NCBI GenBank assembly: GCA_963855995.1
Contig: OY979724.1
Coordinates: 9,066,532-9,130,531 of the forward strand
DNA: 64,000 nt
Direction: 5' to 3'
From: Muricea muricata
Lineage: Eukaryota; Cnidaria; Anthozoa; Malacalcyonacea; Plexauridae
The notes beneath the pieces are model-generated. The model was not told where the DNA came from. It did no database searches and saw only the letters and a program-made list of their open reading frames with translations. Shown here piece after piece: positions 10,289 to 21,960 of this stretch. Made by a program: the position numbers and the translations under genes. Within the stretch, counting starts at the first letter, position 1. Each line of letters opens with the position of its first letter.

Positions 10289-10861
10289 ACCAAAGATACA
10301 AGTTCCATCTCCTTACTCCAGATGATTTTGAAAATCTTGCTGCCCTTGTACTGGAGCATAAATATGGAAGACCATTTCATGTGTACAGGGCAGGACGGGA
10401 TGGGGGTATTGATGGTCAAGCATCGAATATTGGTCTGTTGACAAATGAGAAGATAATCGTTCAGGTTAAACACACGAGCAACGAATCAGAAACGTTAAAA
10501 GACGGCACACGGAAAAACGTATTTGAAAAGGAAAAATCAAAGGTGGAAAAACTAGTTAAGGAGAACGGGCTGGAAACATATGTTATTGTTACAAATTATC
10601 AACTACCTAGAGGTCAGGCTCAGAAACTTGAGAAATGCTTCAGAGAAGATGCAGGTGCAAAAAACGTTGACGTTTTTGGATATGAAACACTGTGTAATTC
10701 GCTGAATGGCTCAACAATTTTGGCAGGAGAATTAATCGCTCGTTATCCAGTTATCAACCCTGCGTCCATCGTGAACACTACTATCTATAGTCAGTGCACC
10801 TTTGTAGCTACAGACGAATACGGAGCGTCACCATCTAAACGCCCAAAAGTAGACATAGAAG
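10289..10861 (+). CDS. NLR copy A exon 3, PD-(D/E)XK (Mrr/Cap4-like) nuclease domain
   Basis: A 191-codon exon with acceptor ATATTTTCTAG and donor GAAG|GTACAG, phase 1 at both ends. Residues about 10-20 (LTPDDFENLA) match the conserved N-terminal helix of Mrr-type restriction endonucleases. About residues 34-42 read AGRDGGID and about 56-63 read IIVQVKHT: together these form the D...QxK active site of Mrr-like PD-(D/E)XK enzymes. A strand YVIVTNYQL and a C-terminal GYETLC helix follow, as in nuclease domains of bacterial STAND proteins. The last residues (SPSKRPKVDIEG) look like a nuclear localisation signal. Catalytic residues are intact, so DNA cleavage is plausible but unproven. Confidence 0.8.
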
Positions 10862-11177
10862 GTACAGTTCTTTATCTGAAAAAGTTTTTGAAACCAAATT
10901 AAAATATAATTTTCTGGAAACACCACATAAATTTACTATCGCAAAGCTTTCGAACCGTAAGCTCGAAAATTCGAACCAAAATTATATTTTAATTTGATAT
11001 TCACCATGCAAACATACAAGGAATTTATTTTTAAAATCAACTATAATTTTGTGGCACTTCACTGGAGGTGGCATAATTTCTAAAGGGTAAATGTGTCTTA
11101 ATTCGAGTGGAATTAAATCATGTCGAAATTTGAGCCGTGGGAAAATTAAAGTTAAGAAAAATTTGTCAACTTTACAG

Positions 11178-11240
11178 GTCATGCGGAAGGTGTCGTACCT
11201 AAAAGAACAAGAATGATCAAACGTAAACCAGTCATAGGAG
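11178..11240 (+). CDS. Basic mini-exon A1 (copy A)
   Basis: 63 nt, phase 1-1. Encodes HAEGVVPKRTRMIKRKPVIG, a cluster of Lys/Arg resembling a bipartite nuclear localisation signal. Acceptor TTTACAG, donor GGAG|GTACGT. Confidence 0.65.
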
Positions 11241-11799
11241 GTACGTGTACATGCAGTTCTTTATCATCTAATATTTTTTAATCAATTATGATTTAGTGGC
11301 ACTTCACTGGATGTTGCATAATATCTGAAGGGAAAATGTCTCTTAATTCGCGTGGAAATCATGTCGAAATTTAAGTAAATAAAAGTACATGAATAATCAA
11401 ACATGAATAGTAAATAATCGAACCTAAATACACATAAATTACGCTTGCTCTTGTGGTCAGAGCATTGCAACGGCATTGCAAAAATGGAGGTTGAATCCTG
11501 CCAGAGGACCAGTCTTGTAGGATTCGAGTGCGAACTTCGTCTTGAACAAATTGGATTCGATGTCAAAGAACTCGCACTTGACGGAATTCTACGAGTATTA
11601 TCTTTCAACTTCGTACTTCGCATTGTCTGTACTTATAAGCTGAAGTGTATTTCTTACCCTTTCATAATTTTAGAATGTCAGTGCTCATTGCAAATTTAAG
11701 TCTAGCAATAAGTTTCAAAACTCTTTGTAGGGAGCGATCACATTAGAAAAGTTTCTGTCATAGTGGCTTTGAAAACTTGCATTTCTTTTTACGACACAG

Positions 11800-11889
11800 A
11801 TTCTGACACCGATTCTGACACCGATTCTTCCATTACGCACGCTCAAGCGAATTACCCAGGACAAAAATCATTGTCGTCGCAAGCGAAAG
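11800..11889 (+). CDS. Acidic mini-exon B1 (copy A)
   Basis: 90 nt, phase 1-1. Encodes DSDTDSDTDSSITHAQ and then a Gln/Ser/Lys tail. Ser/Thr next to Asp fits casein kinase 2-type sites. This copy has one extra DSDT unit (12 nt) compared with the other B exons. Donor AAAG|GTAAAT. Confidence 0.6.
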
Positions 11890-12160
11890 GTAAATGCTTT
11901 GAAATATTTTGTAAATACTTTGAATACGTAAGCTCGGATCTTCATCAGTGCAAAAAATGATGCACTAAATTATATTTTAATTTGATATTGACCATGCAAA
12001 CATACAAGGAACTTATTTTTAAAATCAATTATAATTTTTGTGCACTTCACTGGATGTGGCATAATTTCTAAAGGGTAAATGTGTCTTAATTCGAGTGGAA
12101 TTAAATCATGTCAAAATTTAAGCCGCGGGAACAGTTGAGAAAAATTTATCAACTTTACAG

Positions 12161-12223
12161 GTCATGCGGAAAGTGTCGTACCTAAAAGAACAAGGATGGC
12201 AAAACGTAAACAAGTCATAGAAG
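12161..12223 (+). CDS. Basic mini-exon A2 (copy A)
   Basis: 63 nt, phase 1-1, exactly 983 bp after A1. Encodes HAESVVPKRTRMAKRKQVIE. Donor GAAG|GTACAA. Confidence 0.65.
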
Positions 12224-12794
12224 GTACAATTCTTTATCTGCAAATATTTTTAGATCAATTATGATTTTGTGTTACTTCGCTTGATATTGCATAGTTTTTG
12301 AAGGGTAAATGTCTCTTAATTCACGTGGAAATCATGTCGAAATTTAAACCGCGGGAAAAGTTAAGAAAAGAAGTACGTACATGAATAATCAAACATGAAT
12401 AGTAAATGATCGAAGCTAAATACACATAAATTACGCTTGCTCTTGTGATCAGAGCATTGCAACGGCATTGCAAAAATGGAGGTTGAATCCTGCCGAAGGA
12501 CCAGTTTTGTAGGATTCGAGTGCGAACTTGGTCTTGAACAAATTGGATTCGATGTCAAAGAACTCGCACTTGACGAATTCTACGAGTATATTACCTTTCA
12601 ACTTCGGACTTTGCATTGTCTGTACTTATAAGCTGAAGTGTATTTCTTACCCTTTCATAATTTTAGAATGACAGTGCTCATTGCAAATTTAAGTCTAGCA
12701 ATAAGTTTCAAAACTCTTTTTGGGGAGCGGTCACATTAGAAAAGTTTCTGTCATATAGTAGCTTTGAAAACTTGCATTTGTTTTTACGACACAG

Positions 12795-12872
12795 ATTCTG
12801 ACACCGATTCTTCCATTACGCACGCTCGAGCGAATTACCCAGGACAAAAATCATTGTCGTCGCAAGCGAAAG
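12795..12872 (+). CDS. Acidic mini-exon B2 (copy A)
   Basis: 78 nt, phase 1-1, beginning DSDTDSSITHARANYPG. Acceptor ACGACACAG, donor AAAG|GTAAAT. Confidence 0.6.
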
Positions 12873-13143
12873 GTAAATACTTTGAAATATTTTGTAAATA
12901 CTTTGAATACGTAAGCTCGGATCTTCATCAGTGCAAAAAATGATGCACCAAATTATTTTTTAATTTGATATTCACCATGCAAACATACAAGGAACTTATT
13001 TTTAAAATCAATTATAATTTTGTGGCACTTCACTGGATGTTTCATAATTTCTAAGGGGTAAATGTGTCTTAATTTGAGTGGAATTAAATCATGTCGAAAT
13101 TTAAGCCGCGGAAACAGTTGAGAAAAATTTATCAACTTTACAG

Positions 13144-13206
13144 GTCATGTGGAAGGTGTCGTAGCTAAAAGAACAAGGATGGCAAAACGTAAACAAGTCA
13201 TAGAAG
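13144..13206 (+). CDS. Basic mini-exon A3 (copy A)
   Basis: 63 nt, 983 bp after A2. Encodes HVEGVVAKRTRMAKRKQVIE, with the first proline of the basic motif replaced by alanine. No B-type exon follows it before the array ends. Confidence 0.65.
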
Positions 13207-15363
13207 GTACAATTCTTTATCTGCAAATATTTTTAAATCAATTATGATTTTGTGGTACTTCACTTGATGTTGCATAATTTCTGATGGTAAATGTCTCTTA
13301 ATTCACGTGGAAATCATGTCGAAATTTAAGCCGCGGGGAAAGTTAAGAAAAGAAGTACGTACATGAATAATCAAACATGAATAGTAAATAATCGAACCTA
13401 AATACACATAAATTACGCTTGCTCTTGTGGTCAGAGCATTGCAACGGCATTGCAAAAATGGAGGTTGAATCCTGCCGAAGGACCAGTGTTGTAGGATTCG
13501 AGTGCGAACTTGGTCTTGGACAAATTGGATTCGATCTCAAAGAACTCGCACTTGACGGAGTTCTACGAGAAGGGAATTCTATCTTTTTTAACTTCGGACT
13601 TTGCACTGTCTGTACTTATAAGCTGAAGTGTATTTCTTACCATTCCATAAGTTTAGAATGACAGTGCTCATTGCAAATTTAAGTCTAGCAATAAGTTTCA
13701 AAACTCTTTGGGAGCGGTCACATTTTGCTCAATTTGAAGAGAAAATGGTGATCCTCCCCGTGAACGGTATACTTGCTATACTTGTTCATTAAAAAGACGC
13801 AAATAACGTGTTGTTTTACTATTCGCTAATATTTGTTTTGATGCAACAAACTTGTGAAAGTTTACTTTGTGATGAGAAAACAAATAAAATAGAAATAACA
13901 GTAAATATGTCGACTTCTTAACTGTTGTCTGCCACGGGTTGAAGCGGAATAAATGACTTACAAGCTAGCATGTGAGAGCCTAGCTCGCCCACATAGTAGA
14001 TACAATACAGAGGTTTCACTCGGAGGTGCGAAGTGTGCCTGATTTTCGGCTTGACTTACTGAAAGAATGCCTCCAGAGCAATGTTAAGTGAATGTCAAAA
14101 GGCGATGAACGAAATCAAAGTTAATTGCCTTTAGAATGTACGCAAGCGATTTTAGCGTGGAATTTAGTCTTTAGTATAATTTACTAAGTAAATGTGTTAA
14201 GCTTAACTCGAGTGGAAATCATTTCAAAATTCAAGCCGGGGAACAGTTGGGAGAATTTTATAACTATGTACAGGTCCTCCGGCAGGTAGCGAAAATAAAA
14301 GCACAAGAATAATCAAACTTATACAGGTATAATAAGAACATAAATACACATAAATGACGCTGCTCTTGTGGTCAGAGCATTGAAACGGAATTGCAAAGGT
14401 GAAGAAGGTTCAATTCCTGCCGGAGTAAAAATAGATTCGATGTCAAAGAACTCGGAGGAATTCTACTGCCAAATCAAAAACTCTTATTTAAAATTGTCAA
14501 AAGTGTATAATTTTGCAGCAATTTTCTCTTGCTTATGCTTTTAGCGAAAATAATTCCCGTTTTTGCTGTGTGCCTGATTGTATTCTTTTTGATCATTTTA
14601 TTAGCGATTGTGATTTAAGTTAGCTCGATCCATATGATCTACTGTAATTTACATTTGAAGGGCTTGCCCTCCATTGTTTCTAAATGTAGGGTTTAGGGAC
14701 CAGTCATAAAGTAAAAGGGGGCTGGGCAGCGAAAATAGGAGTGGGTCACTATTTTTGGGCATGGTTCTCAAAGGGGAACAGAAAAGTTAGATACAATGGT
14801 TAGGTACAGGGTGGGTCATGTAAAATTATGCAGAAATTTACATACACAGTAATTTATGATGATTCACACTGACCTGTGTCTAACTTAATAATTAGACGAA
14901 TTATGTTCATTCTCATTTTTTATCGCTATGCCAAATAAGTTACAAGTTATCTAAAAGCCACACAGACCGGGCTATTAAAGGATGGGCTACAAAAAAGCAT
15001 GCACTGCTATATATTTGGTTTTCCCAGCCAACCCATCTCTAACTTTATGATCGGTCCCTTTTTTGCTTTTTTGGTTGAATACTTACTAATAGTTAATACC
15101 CGACTTGAATAATATATACTACATAATGATGGGCTTGGACTCTGATTTAGACTTGGATATAAGACTTGAACTTGAGAATGTCGGGCTTTCAAATTCAAGA
15201 GACTTGCCCTTGTAAATACCGGAATTTTTCTCAACTGTTTCTGCCTTGAATTTCGACATGTGTATGTATGATCACCACTCGAATTAAGACACATTTACCC
15301 TTTAGAAGTTTTTGTTCCAGTTTGGCTCAACCAACAATCAGGTACGAAAGCTGAGGAGGGAAT

Positions 15364-15777
15364 GGACAATTTGCATAATAGACTAAAGGTCGAACTAGAC
15401 AAGACGAACGAAATATTTTACCACAGTTAAAAAGAGCACCTTAAAATTAGTAGAGTTGAAAAGTTTGGTGGCGAAATGTTGTAAAATACGGAAAATATAG
15501 CCCCGCGAAGTTTGCAAATTTTTTATATATTTGTATTACGCGCGGAAAAAGTTACCATTTTTGAGCTAAAATTGCCGCGAAAATGGTAACTTTTCCCGCG
15601 CGTAATACAAATATATACAAAATTTTCAAACTTCGCTGAGCTATATTTTCCGTATTTTACAACATTTCGCCACCAAATTCTGCAGTTGTACTAATCTTAG
15701 GATGCTCTTTCTAGCTGTGGTAAAAGATTTTGTTCTTTTTGCCAAGATCGAATGTTAGTCTATTATGCAAATTGTCC
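15364..15777. mobile_element. Foldback MITE specific to copy A
   Basis: 414 bp whose two halves are near-perfect inverted copies: both ends read GGACAATTTGCATAATAGAC inward, and the arms meet at the ACGCGCGG region near 15540-15600. The copy B site (about 46975) is uninterrupted (GAGGGAATTCTCTC). Flanking AT is repeated, consistent with a 2-bp target duplication. Confidence 0.9.
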
Positions 15778-16138
15778 ATTCTATCTTTTAACTCCGGACT
15801 TCGCATTGTTTGTACTTAAATTATAAACTGAAGTGTATTCGTTGTGCGTACGGCCATAAGTAAGGAATGACAGTGATTACGTTTTGCTTATGGAATATGG
15901 AAGACGCAAATAATGCGTTTTTTACGATTCCCTAATGTTTGTTTTGTGAAAGTTTTACTTTGTGATGAAAAAACAAATAGAATAGAAAATACATAACATG
16001 AAATTATTTTTCTTCCTTTCAAGAAGGGCCCCCTCACGTTTTATTGCAGATGAAGATTTCTACGCTGCCACTGGACCCTAGGGTTAATAACAAATCCTGA
16101 AAAGTTACTAAAACTGTGTAGACGAATGCAATGCCAAG

Positions 16139-16703
16139 TCGCTTTAATTCAGCCTTATTTTGATTACTGCTCACCCCTATGGGGAGTATGTAAGACTTTA
16201 AAAGATAAACTTCAAAAATTTCAAAACCATGCAGCGAAAATAATCGCCGGGGTTAGCTACAACACTAGATCTGCTGATGTTCTCTGTTCCCTAAGTTGGA
16301 ATGAATTAGAGGTGAGGCGGCGTATAAGTAAATCACTATTGAAATATAAAATTCTCAATGATTATACGGGACCTAACCTAAAAGAATCTCTAATAAAGAA
16401 AAACATCTGGCAAACTAATTATGATCTTAAGAATAGCCAAACTGACTTAGCTCTCCTAAAACCAAAAATGGAGTTTCTCAAAAAAAGTTTTAATTTTGGC
16501 GGGGCAAAATTGTGGAACAGTCTTCTGCCAAATGCCAAATTGGCAAGTTCTGTCCACTCATTTATAAATATCATACTGGTCACACCAGATTAATGTATTA
16601 TAGTAATAGGTAGGTATTTTGTTAAGACGCCCTCCACGGAAACCAGGATTTGCTGATGGGGCTAGCGTCATTAAATAAAGTTTTACATACATACATACAT
16701 CTA
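16139..16703 (+). mobile_element. 5'-truncated non-LTR retrotransposon (CR1/Jockey-type), 3' end
   Basis: An open frame (16126-16593) encodes the C-terminal part of a LINE reverse transcriptase: YFDYCSPLWGVCKTLKDKLQ, then QNHAAKIIAG and a GAKLWNSLLP ending, all common in animal LINE ORF2 C termini. A 3' untranslated part follows and ends in an ACAT microsatellite. Copy B lacks the insertion (about 47400). Confidence 0.8.
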
Positions 16704-18012
16704 ACATGCTCGAAAGAAACTAGCTAGAACACTATTCATTTATCGTACAGTATGAGTAAATACCTACCTAAAATAACCAGGCTGTATGATTGGCCTTTTG
16801 AAACAAAAGTCACCATTGTGTGTGATTTTTTCTTCAGAAAAACAATTTCTATAGTTTTTGTTTTTAAATGTTATAACCAACCACTCACAAGACAAGTTAG
16901 TATGGGTTGTGTAGGCCCTACACTATGGTCCCCTGCCAAGATCCTTTATAGCATTTTTGGTAAATCAAATGACGGGTTTTTATGCCGAAGGAAGCAACTT
17001 AGCACAAAGTCAAGCTTCCACATTTCTAATAACATCATATGTATAGTGCAAGTCAGAATTGCATTCCAAGCTACAAGACTTTTAAAATAAATCCCATCTG
17101 AACAGCTTTATAACACAAATGAAACTTTCCCGAGGAGAGATTAAAAGTGACTTGATACGCAAATGAGTTGAGAATTCACTATCTTTGTATACACGAAGTA
17201 GATTGATTTTCTAATTGAATACATATGCGTCACACGAAGGCATAGATGTCTTTCTATACAGTAAACACAAAAACTGATGTAGATTAATTGCTTTTAGAAT
17301 CAGGGACCGCGCAGAGTGTGGGGCTGGGAAGGGGCTTCAGCCCACTCACTTTTTATAGCAGATGAAGGTTTCTACGCTTATGTTAACCGTAGCATAACAA
17401 ATCCTGCAAAGTTACTAAACTAGTACTGCAGATGAATGCAATGTCCAAATCGCAGGAAATGGCATTTCCGAGGTTCTAATTTTCTAAATTTCTCGGAGAC
17501 CACCCTCCTGAAAAACCGTTGACTGATTACGTATTTGGAGTTAGACCTTAGTCTCCTCAAATTACGCTTTGTGGGGCCTGAGAATGTACGCAAACGATCG
17601 AACGAAAGTTGGCTGCTAAATAACAAATTTAAGGCGATTTTAATCTCCCAACTGCGATTTCCACTACAAAGTTTATACTATCTTCGGCTTGATCATGATA
17701 GACTGTCTTTCAATATGGCGACCAGCATGCGCGGAACAACATGCGGGACACAAAAACTTCAAAGGCTCCATGTTTATTTGCGCACTGATCTCTGTATATT
17801 ACTGAAACTACACAACGAATTGGGCGACCTAAGGTAGCAAGAAGTAATTAGCGATTACACATTATACTGTATTTTCCCATCAAGCATAGCATATCGAAGC
17901 TGCTTCCGAAATAATATGTTAGGCTTGTTAGCGAAACTATTTAATTGCTCATTACAGTTTTTGAACACGATTGAGAATTACTGAAAGTTTTGTTTACATC
18001 AATTTCTTTCAG

Positions 18013-20324
18013 AACTCGAAAAAGTTTTGCGTGAAGAGTACAAGCGCAGAGCAGAAAATTTTCAACCGTTGCCCTGGATTGATAAAATGCAGTTCAACCT
18101 GGAAAACCTTTACACAAAACTGTCTGTTGTAAAAAGAAAAAAATCTGGTTGGAAAAAAACAAAGCAAATTGTTGAACTTCCTGACATATTCGATAAAGAT
18201 AAGCAGTCAAGATCAAACCCAAAAATTATCCTAATCGAGGGGAGTCCGGGGACAGGTAAAACAACGCTAAGCTTGAAACTTGCGTATGATTGGGCCACAG
18301 CTGAAATGCCAAACAAGTTTCCAAAAGTAGAACTAGTTCTGTTGATCAAGTGCCGGGATATGGAAGATAGCATTCAGGAATCAGCCAAGACACAGCTTTT
18401 GCCTTGGGATAACGATCAATTGCGGAATGCTTTAGACTCATTTATTCATGATCACTCGGGTAAGGTAATGTTAATCATTGATGGGGTCGATGAGATTCCA
18501 AAAAGTGCGGAAAGTCATGTTGTGAACTTGTTAAAGAGAAAAGTCTTGCAAAATTGTTATGTAGTCGTCACATCTAGGCAAGAGAAAGGAATGGAAGCGC
18601 GGAAATATTGCGATAAAACTATTAGAAATCGATGGCTTTTCAGATGAAAGTAAAGACATGTTCATAAATAGATACTTCACAAGTAACAATTATCTTGCTA
18701 AAAAACTACAGGAAAAGATACTAACTAGCACTGAGAATAATCTCCAAACGCTGGCCACAAACCCGTTGAATGCATTGCTGTTATGTGTTGTTTTTGAAGA
18801 TAATGATGGCGATCTACCTACTACGGTAACTGAGCTATATGAAAATATTATAGAGTGTATCTGGACACGCTATTGTAAAAGGAAAAGACCAGACGAAAAA
18901 GCTATCTCGTTCGAAATGGCTATGCAGACCTTGGGTAAATTGGCATACGAATGCCTTATTGAACGCGATACGTTGTATTTCAGTGAAAGCATGTTGAAAG
19001 ATGAGGACGAAAAACCGTGTACTAACATAGGTTTTTTGTATAAGGACGATATTAGTACAAAAACATTAAAGCCGCAAAATACGTACTGGTTTCTTCACAA
19101 AACGTTTCAAGAATATTTTGCAGCGTATCATTGTGTATATAGTGAAAAAGAAATCGACATGTCAAAGTTATCATATTACACGCGTACGGACGGTGCGAAA
19201 TTCATTCAAGTTTTAAAGTTCCTGTCTTCTATGTTGCAGAAAGAAAGCGCCGAGCATCACAAAAAAATTATAGCACAACTGGCATCACGCATTTCTCAAA
19301 ATGATGAGTGTGAAAGCAATGCAGATTTAGATATCATGTGCCAAGTCCTTTCTGAGAATAAGCTCGATAAAGACTTAGCTGGTGCAGTCAAAACCTTCAT
19401 TCAGAAAGACTTAGTGGTGTTCAGGATGGAACATTCTATTATGCCTCGCATTTTAAATCTTCTTGGAACAGGAGGTGAAGATAAAAAAACATTAAAATTA
19501 AGCACATTAGACATCGAATATTTTGATGATGACACGAATGGTTGAGACTGATTTGCGAAGCACTAATGAAAAACCTCGTTGTCGATGAGATGTGTTTGGG
19601 TGGTTGTAAAGTAGACGAAACCTTTCTGCAACAAATGTTGTCTGAGAACTCGACTCTACAGTCCTTAAGTCTTACATTCATCAATGATATAACTTATGGA
19701 GCAGTGACTACATTGGCGAAGGGTCTATGTAAAAACTCTACTCTAAAAGAACTAAGTCTTACAGGTATTGGTTTGGGAAAGGACGATGAGCCCTCCTCAG
19801 AATTTACAGACATGGTTGAAATGTTTCAAACTAATGTTACATTAAAAACACTCCACCTGGATTGCAACCCACTTGGTTCTGACGGAGTGACTTGGATTGC
19901 CGAGGCACTAGGATCGAACCAAGGGCTGGAGGAACTTGGTCTAATAAATACCAAATGTGACGACGAGGGAGCAGCAGCACTTGCAAAAATGTTACGCATG
20001 AATAAGACGCTCAAGCGGCTTACTCTATGTATCAAACACATCAAACTCAGATGGAGGAACAGTATTGGTGACAAGGGAGCAACTGCTCTTGCTGATGTAC
20101 TGAAGGAATACAATTCTTCATTAAGAGGACTTCATCTTTGCGGTAATACAAACATCACAAATACAGGATTAAGAAAACTTATAGAAGCAGTGCAGAAAAA
20201 CAAGACACTGACATTATATATCGACCTGTCTGAACAGATCAGCTTTTCACTAGATGACGAAACAATGGAAAGAATACAACCACCGTCAAGCTGTGTTTTT
20301 TGCAAATATTTGCGTATGAGTTAA
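18013..20324 (+). pseudogene. NACHT-LRR exon, copy A (two frameshifts)
   Basis: Acceptor ATTTCTTTCAG, phase 1. The first frame (to 18647) holds Walker A GSPGTGKTT, Walker B VMLIIDGVDEIP and sensor VVVTSRQEKG. An extra A near 18615 ends this frame; the next (to 19545) holds the winged-helix region including HKTFQEYFAAYHC. A base lost near 19535 then ends it, and LRRs continue at 19542-20324. The aligned copy B exon has neither change. The frames outside the two lesions remain clean, so inactivation is recent or the lesions are sequencing errors. Confidence 0.88.
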
Positions 20325-20557
20325 AACTTATACCTATGTATTTGTTAAGATTGGAACCTTACTTAATAGGTTATTTTTAGCTAATCAAATCATGAGGTTA
20401 GAACCAATTTAAACAGGTTAAAATTATCTATTAATAATAGGTCAAATGACAAAAAGTCATTATAAACCAATAATAATAGGTCAAAATGACCTAAACCAAT
20501 TTCTCACCAGTTAAAACATATAAGCAACCAAGAACATTAAAAATAATTTAAAATAAC

Positions 20558-20794
20558 CAGGGTGTTAGCTGGAAAACCAAAGTTAAGTCCGTTTTTGGTA
20601 AATTGGGAAAATGTTGTTTTTATTTACAGTATTTTCTCTATAATATAGATAATGATAAAAGAAAACAAAAATATACACAGTCACATTCATCTTATAAAAT
20701 AGAAACTTCCCACTTCTTATTGGGAAAGTTCCTTAGTTATCTCAATTGGGAAGAGTCCGTCAAACGGACACTATATTGGCTAGCTAACACCCTG
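20558..20794. mobile_element. MITE with CAGGGTGTTAGCTGG termini (copy A only)
   Basis: Ends CAGGGTGTTAGCTGG and CTAGCTAACACCCTG are inverted. Copy B reads across the site (near 52037). The ORF at 20603 lies wholly inside it. Confidence 0.75.
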
Positions 20795-21374
20795 ATTACC
20801 CATCTAGGTCGGCGTGATGATTAATACAAATGGTTTAAGTAACTCTTTCAACCTAAGACAACCTTTTTAACATAGGTGTGTGTGGAAAAGTTAAAATGAA
20901 TTATGCAGATAATAGGATCGAAAGTTTTCAATGCAAAAAAGGTAAAATTATTCTTTGGCAAAGGCTGAATGGCTAGTTACTATATTAAAATAATGGAACT
21001 ATAATGTACACAGGTTTTAATATGCAAACATGAATGAGAAACCTAATAGTAAACAAATGACTACTAGTTTAACATACTAGGTTTTTCAAAGTTAAATTGC
21101 GCTCTTATGTTACGGTTATTTCTTAAAATAGACATTTCTTACATTTATTAACAGTAATCACAATATTTTACAAAGCCAACGTTTACAAACAAAGATGTCT
21201 AATACACCTGGGGACAGTGCACCTTTGTGCTATAAACAACATACCAGACAACACAATTTCATGTGCAGGCATGTAATGCTTGAAGTCATTTTGTTGTAAA
21301 ATAAAGGTACTTTCATCCTGTGGTCTGCATACTTGGTATGACAAGTTTTGTTACCCATGCAAACTAGCTGATCT

Positions 21375-21521
21375 GGGGCCGGTTGTATAAAACTCTTAAT
21401 CACTTTTTTAATCACTGTTTTGTAGTTAAATAGCGATTAAGTGCAAAATACGTTGTTCTGATTGGTTGATGTTACCACTAATCATAGTTAACTTTAATCA
21501 CTTTTTTGTACAACCGGCCCC
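21375..21521. mobile_element. Short MITE with GGGGCCGGTTGTA ends
   Basis: Perfect inverted ends GGGGCCGGTTGTA and TACAACCGGCCCC with AATCACTTTTTTA-type inner repeats. Located in a copy A-only stretch. Confidence 0.75.
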
Positions 21522-21559
21522 TGACCGCGAGTAAAAGGCCTGAACTATCTCAACCTGAT

Positions 21560-21960
21560 TCTCCGGCTCTTCACCTCCGCTACCCGCGCTACGGCGAAGA
21601 CCCTGACACAGGCAGGTGCCAGGGCCAAATTTTGGGTGCTTGACATTCGTACTTAGCAGGGGTAGGTAAAAACGCGTTATCACAAATTATTGTCAAACAA
21701 CAAGGGAGACCGACGAAGCGGGAAGTCATCTGACTCTAAAACCGTATCTTTGCTTTCTTTTGTGTTTGCATCACGCTGTTGTAATCTAAAGGCCTGTTCA
21801 AACGAAGCCAACATCATGCAACATTGTTGGTTCAACCTACCCCTGCTAAGTACGAATGTCAAGCACCCAAAATTTGGGTGCCACGTGACCAGCCTGTGTC
21901 AGGGTCTTCGCCGTAGCGCGGGTAGCGGAGGTGAAGACCCTGAGAATCAGGTTGGAACTA
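21560..21960. repeat. Inverted repeat pair around CTTCGCCGTAGCGCGGGTAG
   Basis: The stretch at about 21554-21680 and that at about 21830-21955 are inverted relative to each other: TTAGCAGGGGTAGGT against ACCTACCCCTGCTAAG, and the GTAGCGCGGGTAGCGGAGG motif in both directions. Looks like a foldback element with about 120-bp arms; no coding content. Confidence 0.7.

Larger units (their letters stand above)
11000..13730 (+). repeat. Tandem array of about 0.98-kb exon-bearing units (copy A)
   Basis: Three units, spaced 983 bp by their basic exons, each holding a basic mini-exon, a tRNA-like stretch (11447, 12439 and 13421) and, in the first two, an acidic mini-exon. The tRNA-like stretch has an A-box-like TGGTCAGAGCATTG and a B-box-like GGTTGAATCC and recurs in diverged form at 14362. 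Long frames beginning near TTGCTCTTGTGG lie in this repeat and are probably not exons. Confidence 0.9.
13731..18012 (+). other. Long intron before the NACHT exon, copy A
   Basis: Contains a lone tRNA-like sequence (14362-14428), the decayed counterpart of the copy B candidate exon (near 14000-14110, with TGA and a deletion), a foldback MITE (15364-15777), a LINE 3' fragment (about 16139-16703), and a partial local repeat of 16020-16140 at about 17330-17450. Nothing else recognisable. Confidence 0.6.
6740..20324 (+). pseudogene. NLR copy A: 2A leader - nuclease - cassette exons - NACHT - LRR (frameshifted)
   Basis: Gene-level model: leader exon 6740-6813, 2A exon 7026-7132, nuclease exon 10289-10861, mini-exons 11178-11240, 11800-11889, 12161-12223, 12795-12872 and 13144-13206, and NACHT-LRR exon 18013-20324. 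All joins after the 2A exon are phase 1, so any combination of mini-exons keeps frame. The final exon has two single-base frameshifts compared with copy B, near 18615 and 19535. Unless these are assembly errors, no full receptor is made, although a leader-nuclease protein could still be. Splice sites were judged by eye only. Confidence 0.75.

Noticed and set aside
11445-11699. ORF starting MLLWSEHCNGIAK and its repeats at 13419, 43466 and 44360
   Set aside because: It begins in the tRNA-like stretch and recurs only as part of the tandem unit. Antisense frames are equally open and no phase-1 splice sites bound it.
11000-13730. Regular repeat array that might be a CRISPR-like locus
   Set aside because: Units are about 1 kb, contain spliceable exons and lie in a eukaryotic gene; there are no short repeats with unique spacers.
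16752-17090. 112-residue plus-strand ORF after the LINE fragment
   Set aside because: No motif recognised, no copy B partner and composition typical of chance reading frames in AT-rich DNA.
20603-20824. Small ORF downstream of NLR copy A
   Set aside because: It lies inside the MITE at 20558-20794.
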